Part shown: piece by piece, positions 25,086 through 34,974 of the stretch
Numbering within the stretch: position 1 is the stretch's first letter
Layout: each line of letters begins with the position of its first letter
Assembly: GCA_001873365.1 (NCBI GenBank)
Contig: MNYZ01000073.1
Coordinates: 1-56,985 of the forward strand
DNA length: 56,985 nucleotides
DNA from: Oscillatoriales cyanobacterium CG2_30_40_61
GTDB lineage: Bacteria > Cyanobacteriota > Cyanobacteriia > Cyanobacteriales > Microcoleaceae
Reading direction: 5' to 3'
Notes under the pieces: model-generated
The model's input: the letters and a program-made list of their open reading frames with translations, nothing else
Databases searched by the model: none
Told to the model about the DNA's origin: nothing
Translations under genes and position numbers: made by a program

Positions 25086-26744
25086 TTATTTTTTATTTTT
25101 ATTATTACTACTACCAGTGCTGGTACCAGTGGGACTAAATAGACTTTCTACTCCGCTTTGTAACTGTTGGAAAAATAGTAGAAATCCGAGAATATCGCGA
25201 AAAGGTTGAGTAAAAGTATTTAAAACATAACTCACCTGAGCGACTAAATTGCGGTTAACAACAATTACATCATTATCTTGTAATAAGATATTATCCGTGG
25301 CATCCCCCGCTAATACATTTTTACCATTTAAAATTTGTTTTGTGGGTTTTCCGGTGTCTGGATCATAACGAATTAAAGCAATTTCTTGCAAATCCGATAA
25401 ATTCAAAGGAACGGAATTTAATACATCAATAAAACTACTGCCATTTTGTAAAGCTACCGTTCCCACCGTATTCACAGGATAACTCAAAATTCTCACCGTA
25501 ATTTGAGGACTAGCTAAGGTCGATGTCGCCACCAAACGTTGATCATAACCTTCTAGTTCATCTGGTTGTAGTTTAGGGATAATAATAGCGTCGCCATTCT
25601 GTAAGGACACATTGGGTAAGGCCGTGGCCTCTTGAATGGGAGTATATAAATCAATAATATCTTCGATTAAGCGACCATCGGCCGTAATCCGACAAATTAG
25701 AACTGACCGTAAATCCGAGGTGATTCTTGCCCCACCAGCGGCCTGTATAGCCGTTGTTACCTGTCCACTACCTGGGGGAAGTTGATAGAATCCTGGTCGG
25801 GTGACGTCTCCAACAATGGTGACACTGACGGCCGTGGGGGCGGCGGCTAAACTATAGGTTTCTAAAATATTACGAGTCGGCCCTTGATAGGCCCGCACCT
25901 CCTGGGAAGGAATCACAATTACATCCCCATCTTCGAGTAATAAATCTACGGGTCTAACACCTAATAATAAAGGAGTTAGCAAATCCACTTCCGTTTCTAC
26001 CACTTGACCCGATGCTAAGGTACGCCGAATTTTAATCATTCTTAAATCGGCCGCCGTTGTGGTTCCCTGGGCCGTTGTCAGGGCGATCGGGAGTTCGGGA
26101 CTAGCTAAGGGATAAAATCCGGGTCTGGCTACTTCCCCCGTCACCGTCACCCTTACCGGACGCTGGGTTAATAGGGATAGATTGGTTTGGGGATTTTGGA
26201 CAAAGGGAGTTAAACGGCTATTAATAATCCTTTGTACCTGTTCTAAGGTTAAATCCTGAACCCGAATAGCTCCAATTAAAGGTAATAAAATCGCACCATC
26301 GGGGGTAACGGCGGTGACGGGGACGCTGAGATCATTAGAACGCTGGCCATTAATAAATACATCAATATAGAGTTGATCTCCTGGGCCAAGACGATAATTT
26401 ACCCCGCGATTTTCACTTAAACGCCGAAAATAAATATTATCAATCGGGGGTGCAACGGCTCCAGAACGGTCTAAAACGGGATTTCCGGCCCGATCAAACA
26501 GTTGGATCAGTTGGGGCCAGGTGGGTTGGGGAAAGGTCGGGGGCCGTAATTGTCCCCCCGGATAGGGTTGGGCCACGACTCCTTGGGGAATTACACATTT
26601 TTCTGGAAGATTGACGGTCTGGGCTAAAACCCTTTTTTGGGCAGGAAATCCCCAGAATAATGTGGCGAAACCGACGATCCAACTGGTGGAATAGAGACTG
26701 GTGAGAAATAGGGATGCCAGGGTCTGGCGACAATATTGATTCAT
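25086..26744 (-). CDS. Wza-type polysaccharide export protein with SLBB domains
   Basis: 552 residues with an N-terminal signal sequence (hydrophobic to about residue 42, ending in VLAQTV). The polysaccharide export domain begins near 118 (YRLGPGDQLYIDVFINGQRS). At least two SLBB segments follow (VRVTVTGEVARPGFYPLAS and VSVTIVGDVTRPGFYQLPPG). The C-terminus is Ser/Asn/Lys-rich. It should form the periplasmic/outer-membrane export channel working with the Wzc-like protein 142 bp downstream. The cyanoexosortase genes upstream fit the known pairing of PEP-CTERM sorting with exopolysaccharide export. Confidence 0.9.
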   Translation of the reverse strand: MNQYCRQTLASLFLTSLYSTSWIVGFATLFWGFPAQKRVLAQTVNLPEKCVIPQGVVAQPYPGGQLRPPTFPQPTWPQLIQLFDRAGNPVLDRSGAVAPPIDNIYFRRLSENRGVNYRLGPGDQLYIDVFINGQRSNDLSVPVTAVTPDGAILLPLIGAIRVQDLTLEQVQRIINSRLTPFVQNPQTNLSLLTQRPVRVTVTGEVARPGFYPLASPELPIALTTAQGTTTAADLRMIKIRRTLASGQVVETEVDLLTPLLLGVRPVDLLLEDGDVIVIPSQEVRAYQGPTRNILETYSLAAAPTAVSVTIVGDVTRPGFYQLPPGSGQVTTAIQAAGGARITSDLRSVLICRITADGRLIEDIIDLYTPIQEATALPNVSLQNGDAIIIPKLQPDELEGYDQRLVATSTLASPQITVRILSYPVNTVGTVALQNGSSFIDVLNSVPLNLSDLQEIALIRYDPDTGKPTKQILNGKNVLAGDATDNILLQDNDVIVVNRNLVAQVSYVLNTFTQPFRDILGFLLFFQQLQSGVESLFSPTGTSTGSSNNKNKK

Positions 26745-26822
26745 TTTGAATAATCTAGGAGCGTTGCTGGCTGCAATTGTGGTGTCTACGCAGTTAGGAC
26801 AAAATAGTAAACCTTTTCCTAT

Positions 26823-27551
26823 CTATTTCGGTGTTCCCTGTGGTCTGTTTCCGCCCATAGCTAGGGCTTCAGCCATGAGGGAGGCTTGGATACTTTCACC
26901 TAGGGAAACGGCCACGGGCCAGACATCTTTAATATTATCTAGGGGTTTAATCGGAATTAAAAGACTGACACCCACCCAGGGGGCGCGATTTCGACTGAGT
27001 TGGGCGGCCCGATCTGCCCAAAACCAACGACTCGGCGATGGATCTCCACCATTGGGCCAAGCATACCACTGAGCCACGGCCCAGGTCTGGGTTGAATTCC
27101 AAGCCCTAAAAAATTGAACTTCAACTTCAACTGGGCTAATTTCACCGGAGGTGGATTTGACTGAAAAGCGATCGAAATTGAAATTATCGGTTTTCCATCC
27201 GAGAAATCCATTAATATCCATCCATTCGAGTTGAGGCTGATCTTTATAGTAATTTTGGGGAAATAATAATACTATTGCTGTTTGATTCTCCCGTTTTATT
27301 TCTTGTTTTAACCATTGTTTATTACCGCTGCCTATGGATTCAATTTTAACTGTTTGCCATCCTGCAATGGTTAACCCTTCTTTTCTAACGGTTTGAAGTT
27401 GGGGTAGGGTTTGGAGTTGGGGCATATCCATCCAGGGCCATTTTTTATTAATATAGCCGGGCAGTGCAGCACCAATTAATAACACCATCATTAGGATAAT
27501 AATGATAATTTTAGACTGTTTTTGTTGTAGGTTCATATCAAGTATCCGCAT
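26823..27551 (-). CDS. Cyanoexosortase-associated protein (EpsI/DUF3485-like)
   Basis: 242 residues; an ATG at 27536 is an alternative start. One N-terminal membrane helix (about 14-33) precedes a soluble periplasmic domain (TIAGWQTVKIESIGSGNKQW, FLGWKTDNFNFDRFSVKSTS, TWAVAQWYAWPNGGDPSPSR). In exosortase systems a DUF3485/EpsI-like partner is encoded next to the peptidase. Here it begins 7 bp after the cyanoexosortase stop, so the two are translated as one unit. The exact biochemical role of this partner is not established. Confidence 0.75.
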   Translation of the reverse strand: MRILDMNLQQKQSKIIIIILMMVLLIGAALPGYINKKWPWMDMPQLQTLPQLQTVRKEGLTIAGWQTVKIESIGSGNKQWLKQEIKRENQTAIVLLFPQNYYKDQPQLEWMDINGFLGWKTDNFNFDRFSVKSTSGEISPVEVEVQFFRAWNSTQTWAVAQWYAWPNGGDPSPSRWFWADRAAQLSRNRAPWVGVSLLIPIKPLDNIKDVWPVAVSLGESIQASLMAEALAMGGNRPQGTPK

Positions 27552-27557
27552 TATCTG

Positions 27558-28454
27558 TTATTGATCGGGTTGTTCTAATTTATCTTCGGAATCGATTTCT
27601 ACATAATGTTGTAAACCATTAATTAATATTACTAATAAACCTAGCATCGCTGCTGAATATAAATCCCCGCCCCAACCTTCATGCAGCCATGAGAATAACC
27701 CCTCTTGACCCGTGCCATGAAACAGGGTTAATAAGGTATTGCGAATAATATTAGCAATTACACTAATTAAACCCGCACTAAATAAAAAGAAAATACTCAG
27801 TTTTTTTGAGTCTAAAAGTCCTGTCCAATACAGTAACATTAATCCTACATACAAACTGGTAAATAACATTTTTAACCCAGCACAGTGAGGGGCTACTTCA
27901 ACAATTTGATCATTGACAAACAGATAAATTTGTTCTACATGAACATCTAAATTAAATTGAATCAGAATAAATCCAGCTACATTAGCAATAAATTTTTGCA
28001 AGGGTAGGGCTAAGGGTTCGATTAAATAGGGTAAATGATTGGGGGTTGCTAGTAATACAAATACTAGGGGCATTTTTTGTAATTGGAAACCACTAATTCC
28101 TTTAAACGCTAGGCAAATTCCCGCTAACATCAAAGGAAAAGAAAAATTAACTAAATCCGATAAACCGCTCCAATAAAAAATACTAGGGATCACAATTAAG
28201 CCAATTCCTAACGGATGGCTAGTAGGGGGTAAACGTTTCCACTGATGGCGTTTTGTCCAGGTAATATAAGCTGCAAAGGGTAAACCAATTAAACCATGAC
28301 TAAAATATTCATGTTCAATACCGATGGTTTTATTTAGCCAACCATCATACCAATGAATTAACAGGGGTGCATAGAGCAACACCATTAACAAAACAATCAT
28401 CCAATTTAATAAATATTTATCAAAGTGGGTGGGAATTTTACGATCTACTTGCAT
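27558..28454 (-). CDS. Cyanoexosortase (exosortase-family membrane transpeptidase)
   Basis: 298 residues and about eight membrane helices. The exosortase catalytic residues are in place: Cys191 (APHCAGLKMLF), Arg238 (ANIIRNTLLTLF) and His258 (WLHEGWGGD). Exosortases cut and probably relocate proteins bearing a C-terminal PEP-CTERM signal. None of the proteins fully visible in this window shows such a tail, so the substrates must be elsewhere. Next to it are its partner, Wza-like and Wzc-like genes. Assignment to the cyanoexosortase A subgroup is likely by context and length. Confidence 0.88.
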   Translation of the reverse strand: MQVDRKIPTHFDKYLLNWMIVLLMVLLYAPLLIHWYDGWLNKTIGIEHEYFSHGLIGLPFAAYITWTKRHQWKRLPPTSHPLGIGLIVIPSIFYWSGLSDLVNFSFPLMLAGICLAFKGISGFQLQKMPLVFVLLATPNHLPYLIEPLALPLQKFIANVAGFILIQFNLDVHVEQIYLFVNDQIVEVAPHCAGLKMLFTSLYVGLMLLYWTGLLDSKKLSIFFLFSAGLISVIANIIRNTLLTLFHGTGQEGLFSWLHEGWGGDLYSAAMLGLLVILINGLQHYVEIDSEDKLEQPDQ

Positions 28455-28570
28455 AATTATGATTTACTGTTGATGGTTTAATCCTCCGTTTTCCCCCAAA
28501 TATAGCATTAGATGGGGGAGATTTAGCAGATAATTTATAGGGTACTCACGCACCCTATAATTGCTTGATC

Positions 28571-29713
28571 TTAAGCACCAATGGCAGATTGAATGGCTGT
28601 CAATACTTGATTAATTTGGTAGGTGGTTAATCCTGGATACATGGGTAAGGATAAAATTTGCTGACTTAATTTTTCTGTTTGAGGAAAGTCTCCTTGTTTA
28701 TAACCTAAATATTGATAAGCAGGTTGGAGATGGCAAGGAATAGGGTAATGAATTCCGACTTGTATTCCCTGTGCAATTAATTTATCTTTGAGGGTATCAC
28801 GGTTAATAGCTGATTCTTCCGTTACCCGAATCACATACAAATGATAAACATGACCATCCGCGCTTTGATTTTCAATCGGAATAATTCCCCGTTCTCGCAA
28901 TAATAGCAGCGAGGCATCATATTTTTCGGCCGCAAAATTGCGATCGCGATTCCAAGTGTTTAAATGGGGTAACTTAACATTTAAAATTGCAGCTTGTAAG
29001 GTATCGAGACGGCTATTAGTTCCTTTTTCCGTATGTAAATATTTTTGAGGGGCGCCATAATTCCGTAAAGTCCGTAGATTTTGAGCCACTATTTTGTTTT
29101 GGGTTACAACCATTCCCCCATCCCCAAAACAGCCCAAATTTTTACTCGGATAAAAACTAAAAGCCGCGGCTAACCCAATACTTCCAGCACCATAACTTTC
29201 TCGCTCGGCTAAATGGGCTTGGGCCGCATCTTCAAAAATAATTAAATTATGGGCGGCGGCAAAAGCAAATAGTTGATGGGGGGAAACCATTTGGCCATAG
29301 AGATGCACCGGAATAATTGCCTTGGTTTTTTTGGTAACTACCTGAGCAGCATGATTGAGATCAATTAAAGCCGTATGGGGATCACAATCGACTAGGATCG
29401 GAGTGGCCCCCGCGTGTAATACTCCAATTAGCGTAGCAATAAAAGTATTAGCCGGAACCAGAACTTCATCCCCAGGTTTAATCCCACAGGCTTGTAAACC
29501 CAGGGCGATCGCATCGGTTCCACAGGCTACTCCTACACCATACTGTACTCCACAGGCTTTAGCAAAGGCGATTTCAAATTCTGTTAAGGCGTGACCTAAA
29601 ACAAAGTCGCCCCTATCCATCACCGTCAGGAAGGCGGCTTGAATTTCGGATTTAAGCGGTTCGTGGATTAAACTCAAATCCACAAAGGGAACAGAAGTTA
29701 GGGTGCTAGTCAT
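28571..29713 (-). CDS. DegT/DnrJ/EryC1/StrS-family PLP-dependent sugar aminotransferase
   Basis: 380 residues from the ATG at 29713 (MTSTLTSVPFVDLSL), which matches the usual family N-terminus better than the upstream in-frame codon at 29743. The core is clear: GVACGTDAIALGLQACGI, DEVLVPANTFIAT, IFEDAAQAHLAE, and the PLP lysine in FSFYPSKNLGCFGDGGMVVT. It probably makes an amino sugar nucleotide for polysaccharide, fitting the export genes next door. The substrate cannot be told from the sequence. Confidence 0.92.
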   Translation of the reverse strand: MTSTLTSVPFVDLSLIHEPLKSEIQAAFLTVMDRGDFVLGHALTEFEIAFAKACGVQYGVGVACGTDAIALGLQACGIKPGDEVLVPANTFIATLIGVLHAGATPILVDCDPHTALIDLNHAAQVVTKKTKAIIPVHLYGQMVSPHQLFAFAAAHNLIIFEDAAQAHLAERESYGAGSIGLAAAFSFYPSKNLGCFGDGGMVVTQNKIVAQNLRTLRNYGAPQKYLHTEKGTNSRLDTLQAAILNVKLPHLNTWNRDRNFAAEKYDASLLLLRERGIIPIENQSADGHVYHLYVIRVTEESAINRDTLKDKLIAQGIQVGIHYPIPCHLQPAYQYLGYKQGDFPQTEKLSQQILSLPMYPGLTTYQINQVLTAIQSAIGA

Positions 29714-29806
29714 ACAAGAACCATGAGCATATATCAGCAACACCAGGGTAACACGGGAGCTTGGTAGCCTCGGATCTTCAGGGCGGGCAGTATGAACAGC
29801 ATCACT

Positions 29807-29907
29807 AGGACTTAGGCAAAGAAACCGGGTTTCTAGGCAAAATCTGAAGGTTTCTCCCTAGATATCTAACCAGAAACCCGGTTTCTGACCTCCCGTGGGT
29901 AAGTCCT
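29807..29907. repeat. ~103-bp interspersed repeat, copy upstream of cysH
   Basis: AGGACTTAGGCA at one end, GGGTAAGTCCT at the other, with AGAAACCGGGTTTCT and AGAAACCCGGTTTCT arms inside. It occupies much of the 443-bp gap between the DegT gene and cysH. The remaining bases (29908-30156) should hold the cysH promoter; no clear operator was seen. Confidence 0.85.
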
Positions 29908-30156
29908 GATCACTTAACCTTTCGCGGTCATCGGTTAGGAGTCAATTTGCGATCATTGCAGAAACGATTTATTGTAAAATCAAAAAAGAACCCACAAAGT
30001 CATAAAACACAAGGGTCGGGTTGGCTGTAAAGGTTTAGAAACCCAACACAACTGCATAAGGTTATAAAACGGAAAAACGACTAACCCAGGTGATCCGGTG
30101 TTAAGTCAACTCCCAAGACCCTTTATCGTTTACCAACGAGGGAAACCACGAAAACT

Positions 30157-31041
30157 ATGCCACAATTGAATCTGATTGATCCCAATGTCAACGGGAATCT
30201 CGGGTCTATATCTTCTCCCGTTACTAACGGTCACACTCCTTGGACACAGCACCGTGATCATCGGGATCAAGCCTCAGAGCATAAGGCAATTCAAACGATT
30301 CAACAACTCGAACTCGATTTGAATGCAACCAATCAACAATTGATTGATGCCGATGCCGTTACTATTGTGAAATGGGCAGCAGAAATATTTGGTGATGGTT
30401 TGGTGATGAGTACCAGTTTTGGCATTCAAGCCGCGGTGATGCTACATTTAGTAACTAGCGTTGTGCCGAATATTCCGATTATTTGGGTCGATACGGGTTA
30501 TTTACCTACAGAAACCTATATTTTTGCCGAACAGTTAACCGAACGCCTCAACCTAAATTTAAAAGTCTATCAATCTCCTGTCAGTCCGGCGCGTATGGAA
30601 GCCTTAGAGGGACGATTATGGGAAAAAGATGATATTGAATCTTTAAACTATTACGACAAAATTCGGAAAGTTGAACCCATGCAACGGGCTTTAAAAGAAT
30701 TAAAGGCGACGGCTTGGTTAGCAGGATTACGCGCCGATCAAACCCACCATCGTAAAACCTTAAATCCAGTTGTTCAACAGTCGGGAAGATACAAAGTTCA
30801 TCCGATTTTGTCTTGGAATTCTAGGGATATTTACCAATACTTAACTGCCCATGATTTACCCTACCATCCCTATTTTGATCTGGGTTATACAACCGTCGGA
30901 GATTGGCATTCTAGCCGTCCTTTAATGGCAACGGATGAAAATGAACGGGATACTCGTTTTCGGGGCTTAAAACAAGAATGTGGTTTACATTTACCCCAAA
31001 CCGAGGAAGAAGCCAAAAGTTTGGATTCGAGTGCCTTATAA
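30157..31041 (+). CDS. cysH: Phosphoadenylyl-sulfate (PAPS) reductase
   Basis: 294 residues. It reduces PAPS to sulfite with thioredoxin in sulfate assimilation. The family motifs are present: [14 protein letters not shown] (nucleotide-binding loop), [26 protein letters not shown], and the catalytic ECGLH near the C-terminus. That Cys is the only one in the protein, so the 4Fe-4S ligands of APS-type reductases are absent and the substrate should be PAPS. The N-terminal ~55 residues are an extension with no clear role. A rho-independent terminator follows. Confidence 0.95.
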   Translation: MPQLNLIDPNVNGNLGSISSPVTNGHTPWTQHRDHRDQASEHKAIQTIQQLELDLNATNQQLIDADAVTIVKWAAEIFGDGLVMSTSFGIQAAVMLHLVTSVVPNIPIIWVDTGYLPTETYIFAEQLTERLNLNLKVYQSPVSPARMEALEGRLWEKDDIESLNYYDKIRKVEPMQRALKELKATAWLAGLRADQTHHRKTLNPVVQQSGRYKVHPILSWNSRDIYQYLTAHDLPYHPYFDLGYTTVGDWHSSRPLMATDENERDTRFRGLKQECGLHLPQTEEEAKSLDSSAL

Positions 31042-31055
31042 ATCTACTTTTCTTT

Positions 31056-31078
31056 CCCCCGGTGACGGGGGATTTTTT
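31056..31078. terminator. Rho-independent terminator after cysH
   Basis: CCCCCG-GTGA-CGGGGG forms a 6-bp GC stem with a tetraloop, followed by ATTTTTT. It lies between the convergent cysH and chlB genes and serves cysH at least. Confidence 0.9.
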
Positions 31079-31111
31079 ATGCTTAAAAAGGTGGCATAAG
31101 CCACCCTAAAA

Positions 31112-32638
31112 TTAAGCTCCTACGGATTCTTTTGCCGCATACATCACTTCTAAGGAAATTTCGTTTAAACCCCGTTCCCGGGCAAATTTCTCGGTATTGC
31201 GTTTAACTTTACCACGCACAAACCCAGGAACTTTATTCAGTTCGATTTGGGCTTCTCGCGTCCAGTTCAAATCCGAACCCGCCGAAATTCCTTTGGTAAT
31301 TACTTCTTTGGTATCGTGTCCGCCGAAGATTTCTAATAGGTGATCTTCCATTCCCAAAGTAAAGGAATTATAGATTAAATCGGTAATTTGATTGGTTCCT
31401 TCATAGCCCAAAAATGGTTTATAACCGATGGGGAAATTCTGAATATGAATCGGGGAAGCAATCACACCGCAGGGAATATCTAAACGTTTCCCGACATGGC
31501 GTTCCATTTGGGTTCCAAAAATAGCAGAAGGTTCAATTCGGGCAATCATATCGGCGATTTGACCGTTATCTTCACTAATTAGAACTTCATCACAATATTC
31601 ACTTACTTGTTCTTTAAACCAATCCCCATCATATTTACAATAGGTTCCGGCACAAACAACATGAATTCCCATTTCCCGCGCTAGAATTTTGGTCATGGCG
31701 GCGGCGTGGGTATTATCCCCAAAGACAACGGCTTTTTTTCCGGTTAAATTCTGACAGTCAATGGAACGGGAAAACCAAGCTGCTTGAGATACATACAGAG
31801 TTTGATTATCAATATATTCGCTATAATCAACATCAGCCCCTTGAGCATTAATTACTTGTTGAATTTTGCGAATACAACGGGCGGTTTCCACCACTCCCAT
31901 CGGCGTAATATCGACACAAGGAGTTCCAAATTCTTCTTCTAAATACTTAGCCGCCATTAACCCTAATTCTCGATAGGGAACTAAGTTAAACCAAGCGCGA
32001 GGGAGATTTTTTAAGTTATTAACTGAAGCTCCTTCGGGAATTACTTCGTTGATTTCAATTCCTAAATCTACCATTAACCGTTTTAATTCGGTACAGTCAT
32101 GGTGATGATGGAAACCTAGGGTAGAAATTCCAATAATATTAACCGAAGGTTTTTCAGTTTTTCCTGACGGGATATCTCCTTTTTTCTTGGCTTTTTCAAT
32201 ATAAAAATGAACGACTTGTTGTAACGTCCGGTCAGCAGCTTGCAGTTCATTAAAGCGATAATGATTCACGTCTGCTAACATGACATCGCCTTTGGAATCG
32301 AGTTGGGCGCGTTCAACAAAATTGTGTAAATCTTCTTGTAAAATACTGGAGGTACAGGTAGGAGTTAATAGAATTAAATCGGGATGTTCTTCTCGATCTT
32401 TTCTAACAATATTATCAACCACTTTTTCTTGGGAACCCCGGGCTAAAACGTTCCGGTCTACAACACTGGCGGTGACGGGGGTATAGTCCCGTTCCCTTTC
32501 TAACATGGAGCGCATGACGTTGAAGTAGTCATCCCCTAAAGGCGCGTGCATGATGGCGTGAACATTTTTGAAGGAACTGGCAATTCTCAATGTGCCAATA
32601 TGGGCGGGGCCAGCATACATCCAGTAAGCTAATTTCAT
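31112..32638 (-). CDS. chlB: Light-independent protochlorophyllide reductase subunit B
   Basis: 508 residues, full length for ChlB. It begins [20 protein letters not shown] and holds the family blocks [35 protein letters not shown], and [20 protein letters not shown]. With ChlN it forms the nitrogenase-like component that reduces protochlorophyllide in the dark, fed by ChlL. Neither chlL nor chlN lies within the window, so chlB is encoded apart, as in other cyanobacteria. Confidence 0.97.
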   Translation of the reverse strand: MKLAYWMYAGPAHIGTLRIASSFKNVHAIMHAPLGDDYFNVMRSMLERERDYTPVTASVVDRNVLARGSQEKVVDNIVRKDREEHPDLILLTPTCTSSILQEDLHNFVERAQLDSKGDVMLADVNHYRFNELQAADRTLQQVVHFYIEKAKKKGDIPSGKTEKPSVNIIGISTLGFHHHHDCTELKRLMVDLGIEINEVIPEGASVNNLKNLPRAWFNLVPYRELGLMAAKYLEEEFGTPCVDITPMGVVETARCIRKIQQVINAQGADVDYSEYIDNQTLYVSQAAWFSRSIDCQNLTGKKAVVFGDNTHAAAMTKILAREMGIHVVCAGTYCKYDGDWFKEQVSEYCDEVLISEDNGQIADMIARIEPSAIFGTQMERHVGKRLDIPCGVIASPIHIQNFPIGYKPFLGYEGTNQITDLIYNSFTLGMEDHLLEIFGGHDTKEVITKGISAGSDLNWTREAQIELNKVPGFVRGKVKRNTEKFARERGLNEISLEVMYAAKESVGA

Positions 32639-32736
32639 AGCGCGTTTCTCCGTTGACGGGTGATCAGGACAGCTTGTTTTATGTTCTCAGAAATTGTGCC
32701 AATCGCTAGGAGTATTTATACATAGCGATCACTGGC

Positions 32737-32804
32737 AGAAACCGGGTTTCTCAACCCTAAATCTTGATTTTAGACCCTAAACGACGGCTAGAAACCCGGT
32801 TTCT
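32737..32804. repeat. Short AGAAACCGGGTTTCT inverted repeat
   Basis: Two 15-bp palindromic arms (32737-32751 and 32790-32804) surround about 38 bp. It lacks the AGGACTTACGCA outer ends and lies in the 437-bp chlB upstream region. Confidence 0.8.
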
Positions 32805-32878
32805 TAATTCATTTTGACACTAAAACAATAATGACATTGTTTAATTGCAATGATTCTTAAATTTTGAGCCATATTTTC

Positions 32879-32981
32879 AGGACTTACGCACAAGACCAAA
32901 GAAACCGGGTTTCTGGCCGGTGATTTTGCGGATGAAATCGGTAATTTCTGGTTCAGAAACCCGGTTTGGTGCGTAAGTCCT
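32879..32981. repeat. ~103-bp interspersed repeat, well-preserved copy
   Basis: The outer ends AGGACTTACGCA and TGCGTAAGTCCT are perfect inverted repeats, and the inner arms hold AAACCGGGTTTCTGG and CAGAAACCCGGTTT. The middle (GGCCGGTGATTTTGCGGAT) is shared with 53317-53418 and, inverted, 42484-42586. No ORF is present. It behaves like a MITE or REP-type element. Confidence 0.9.
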
Positions 32982-33075
32982 AATTTTGTTAAATTAAATA
33001 GAAATGTTAAGTTCAATCCCCAAGACTTGACATAAAATTAAAAGTATGATTTGAGTTATTTCTGTTGAGGTAAAA

Positions 33076-33522
33076 ATGCAAACATCAGAAGATTGGGAAT
33101 GGTTGGCGGCGAGTTCTGAATATTTAGCTGCGGTTGCCATTCAAGAGTTATTAAAGGAGCAAAAACTAATGGAAGCGGGAGCAGGGTTAGCGGTTTTAAT
33201 TGAATCCATGGGAAAATCCAAGAAATTAGCTTTAAAAAGTCAGTTAACCCGGTTAATGATGCACGTTATTAACTGGAAATATCAAACGGAAAAACGGAGT
33301 TCTAGTTGGGAAACTACGATTATTTCCGCTAGGGATGAAATTACTGATATTCAGGAGGAAGTTCCCATTTTAAATCGCAACTATTTAGAATCAATTTGGG
33401 AAACTTCTTTTAAAAAAGCCATCAGACAAGCGGAAAGTGAAATGGGTAAAAGATGTCAATTAACCGCCTTATCTTGGCAAGAAGTATTTGAACAAGAATA
33501 TACTTTATTTGATTATAATTAA
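33076..33522 (+). CDS. DUF29-family protein, paralog 1
   Basis: 148 residues. The DUF29 pattern is visible: DWEWLAASSEYLAA at the start, LKSQLTRLMMHVINWKYQTE in the middle, and SW..TI.SAR.EI followed by LNRNYLESIW. It is all helical and soluble. The function of the family is not known. It lies 13 bp upstream of paralog 2 and is about 75% like paralog 3 at 36200, with long identical DNA stretches. Confidence 0.85.
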   Translation: MQTSEDWEWLAASSEYLAAVAIQELLKEQKLMEAGAGLAVLIESMGKSKKLALKSQLTRLMMHVINWKYQTEKRSSSWETTIISARDEITDIQEEVPILNRNYLESIWETSFKKAIRQAESEMGKRCQLTALSWQEVFEQEYTLFDYN

Positions 33523-33535
33523 GGAGAAGGGGTTT

Positions 33536-33982
33536 ATGTCAACTCAAATGGATTGGCAAGATCTAGCCATGAGTTCTCATTATCTGGCGGCATTAGAAGT
33601 TAAGAACTGTTTAAAACAGGGAAATATTATGGAAGCTACGATAGGTTTAGAGGCATTAATTGAAGCAATGGGACGATCTGATAAACGAGCGTTAAGAAGT
33701 CAGTTAATTAGGTTAATGGCTCATGTTATTAAGTGGAAATGTCAACCCCAAAAACGGACTTCTAGTTGGTCAACTACAATTTTATCAGCGCGGAATGAAA
33801 TTGAAGCAATTCAGGAAGATACACCCAGTTTGAACCGAAATACTATTGATTTAATTTGGGATAAATGTTTTGAAAAAGCGGTTAAAGAAGCGGAAACAGA
33901 AATGAATCAAAAATGCTCATTAATATCTTTATCTTGGCAAGAGGTATTTGAAGAAGAATATACTTTATTTGATTATAATTAA
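33536..33982 (+). CDS. DUF29-family protein, paralog 2
   Basis: 148 residues from the ATG at 33536, preceded by AAGGAGAAGGGG; an in-frame upstream ATG at 33488 lies within paralog 1 and is unlikely. It has the same architecture as its neighbour (DWQDLAMSSHYLAALEVKNC, RSQLIRLMAHVIKWKCQPQK) and the same C-terminal end EEYTLFDYN. The pair is probably cotranscribed. It is more divergent from paralogs 1 and 3 than they are from each other. Function unknown. Confidence 0.85.
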   Translation: MSTQMDWQDLAMSSHYLAALEVKNCLKQGNIMEATIGLEALIEAMGRSDKRALRSQLIRLMAHVIKWKCQPQKRTSSWSTTILSARNEIEAIQEDTPSLNRNTIDLIWDKCFEKAVKEAETEMNQKCSLISLSWQEVFEEEYTLFDYN

Positions 33983-33991
33983 CAATCCGTA

Positions 33992-34026
33992 GGGTGCGTA
34001 AGCGCAGCACCCGCACCAACTTTTTT
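33992..34026. terminator. Possible terminator hairpin after the DUF29 pair
   Basis: GGGTGCGTAAGCGCAGCACCC can fold, followed eight bases later by TTTTTT. The GTAGGGTGCGT-type hairpin also occurs as a dispersed repeat in cyanobacteria, so the terminator role is tentative. Confidence 0.4.
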
Positions 34027-34112
34027 ATTTATCGTTTCTATTTTCTAGTGTATATTTACAAGTTAAAAAACTAATTTAATCTCACAAAAAAGACATTTAG
34101 CCCTATTTATTA

Positions 34113-34511
34113 TTATTTTTTACAAGCCAAAATAGCAGCTTTTTGTCCTAAACTATCTTTGATTAAAGGTTTCATTTCTGCATTGCCTCCATAATCTACG
34201 CTTTCTAATAAGCGACCACTATTAAATTCATAGGTTGTTGTGTTAATAATAGCAAACATAAATGTCTGACAATCTACTAACGTAGAATAATAGTGTTTTC
34301 TATTTTCTCTTTCATCCTTTATATATTGCAGGTAAACAACAACGCTTCCACCTCTCCCTGAATAACCCCGTATAGAAGCTCTATCAACAAAAAGTTCTTC
34401 ATTGTTGTTCCCATACCCTATTAATACCCACTCTTGTTGAGTCAATCCAGGAGGAGAGACAACTGTAAAACTAAATAATACACAAACAGATGCTATAATT
34501 TTACGAAACAT
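34113..34511 (-). CDS. Secreted protein-E-like (surface-adhesin E family) protein, paralog 1
   Basis: 132 residues with an N-terminal signal peptide (about 1-24, ending GLTQQ). The mature part begins EWVLIGYGNNNEELFVDRAS, followed by VVVYLQYIKDERENRKHYYS, VDCQTFMFA and a terminal AILACKK. Two Cys could form a disulfide. This fits the small beta-sheet fold of the surface-adhesin protein E family, though adhesion is not implied for cyanobacteria. A sister gene lies 52 bp upstream. Confidence 0.7.
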   Translation of the reverse strand: MFRKIIASVCVLFSFTVVSPPGLTQQEWVLIGYGNNNEELFVDRASIRGYSGRGGSVVVYLQYIKDERENRKHYYSTLVDCQTFMFAIINTTTYEFNSGRLLESVDYGGNAEMKPLIKDSLGQKAAILACKK

Positions 34512-34563
34512 CAGCTTTATCCTTTTTAATTTGGCACAAATAAAGACTCAATCAACTAACATT

Positions 34564-34974
34564 TTATTGACGACCTGTACAAGCAAAAATAGCTCCACTT
34601 TCTAATATAGTATTCTTCCGTAAGGGTTCTATTTTTGGATTGTCTCCATAATCTACGCTTTCTAATAAGCGACCACTATTAAGCTCGTAAATTTTTTGGC
34701 TGAAAATAGCAAACATTGATGCCTCACAGTCCACGAAAAATACAGCATAGATTTTTGTATTTTCTCTTTCATTCCTCATATATTGTAAGTAAACAACAGC
34801 ATTTCCCCTTCTATTTCCATTTGCAAAACGTTTTATAGAAGACTTATCAATAAATAATTCTGTACCCTGATTACCACGTTCTATTAACACCCACTGTTGT
34901 TGAGCCAATCCAGAAGGAGAGGCAAATATAATACTAAATAGTACAGATAGACAGGTTATGATTTTACGCAACAT
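34564..34974 (-). CDS. Secreted protein-E-like protein, paralog 2
   Basis: 136 residues with a signal peptide (about 1-24, ending GLAQQ). It matches paralog 1 closely (QWVLIERGNQGTELFIDKSS, AVVYLQYMRNERENTKIYAV, VDCEASMFA, LNSGRLLESVDYGDN). The tandem arrangement points to local duplication. Both lie on the minus strand inside the DUF29 block, so they may be a separate insertion. Function unknown. Confidence 0.7.
   Translation of the reverse strand: MLRKIITCLSVLFSIIFASPSGLAQQQWVLIERGNQGTELFIDKSSIKRFANGNRRGNAVVYLQYMRNERENTKIYAVFFVDCEASMFAIFSQKIYELNSGRLLESVDYGDNPKIEPLRKNTILESGAIFACTGRQ

Noticed and set aside
26746-27072. Plus-strand ORF of 108 codons
   Set aside because: Antisense to the cyanoexosortase partner gene and its leader, with no family features.
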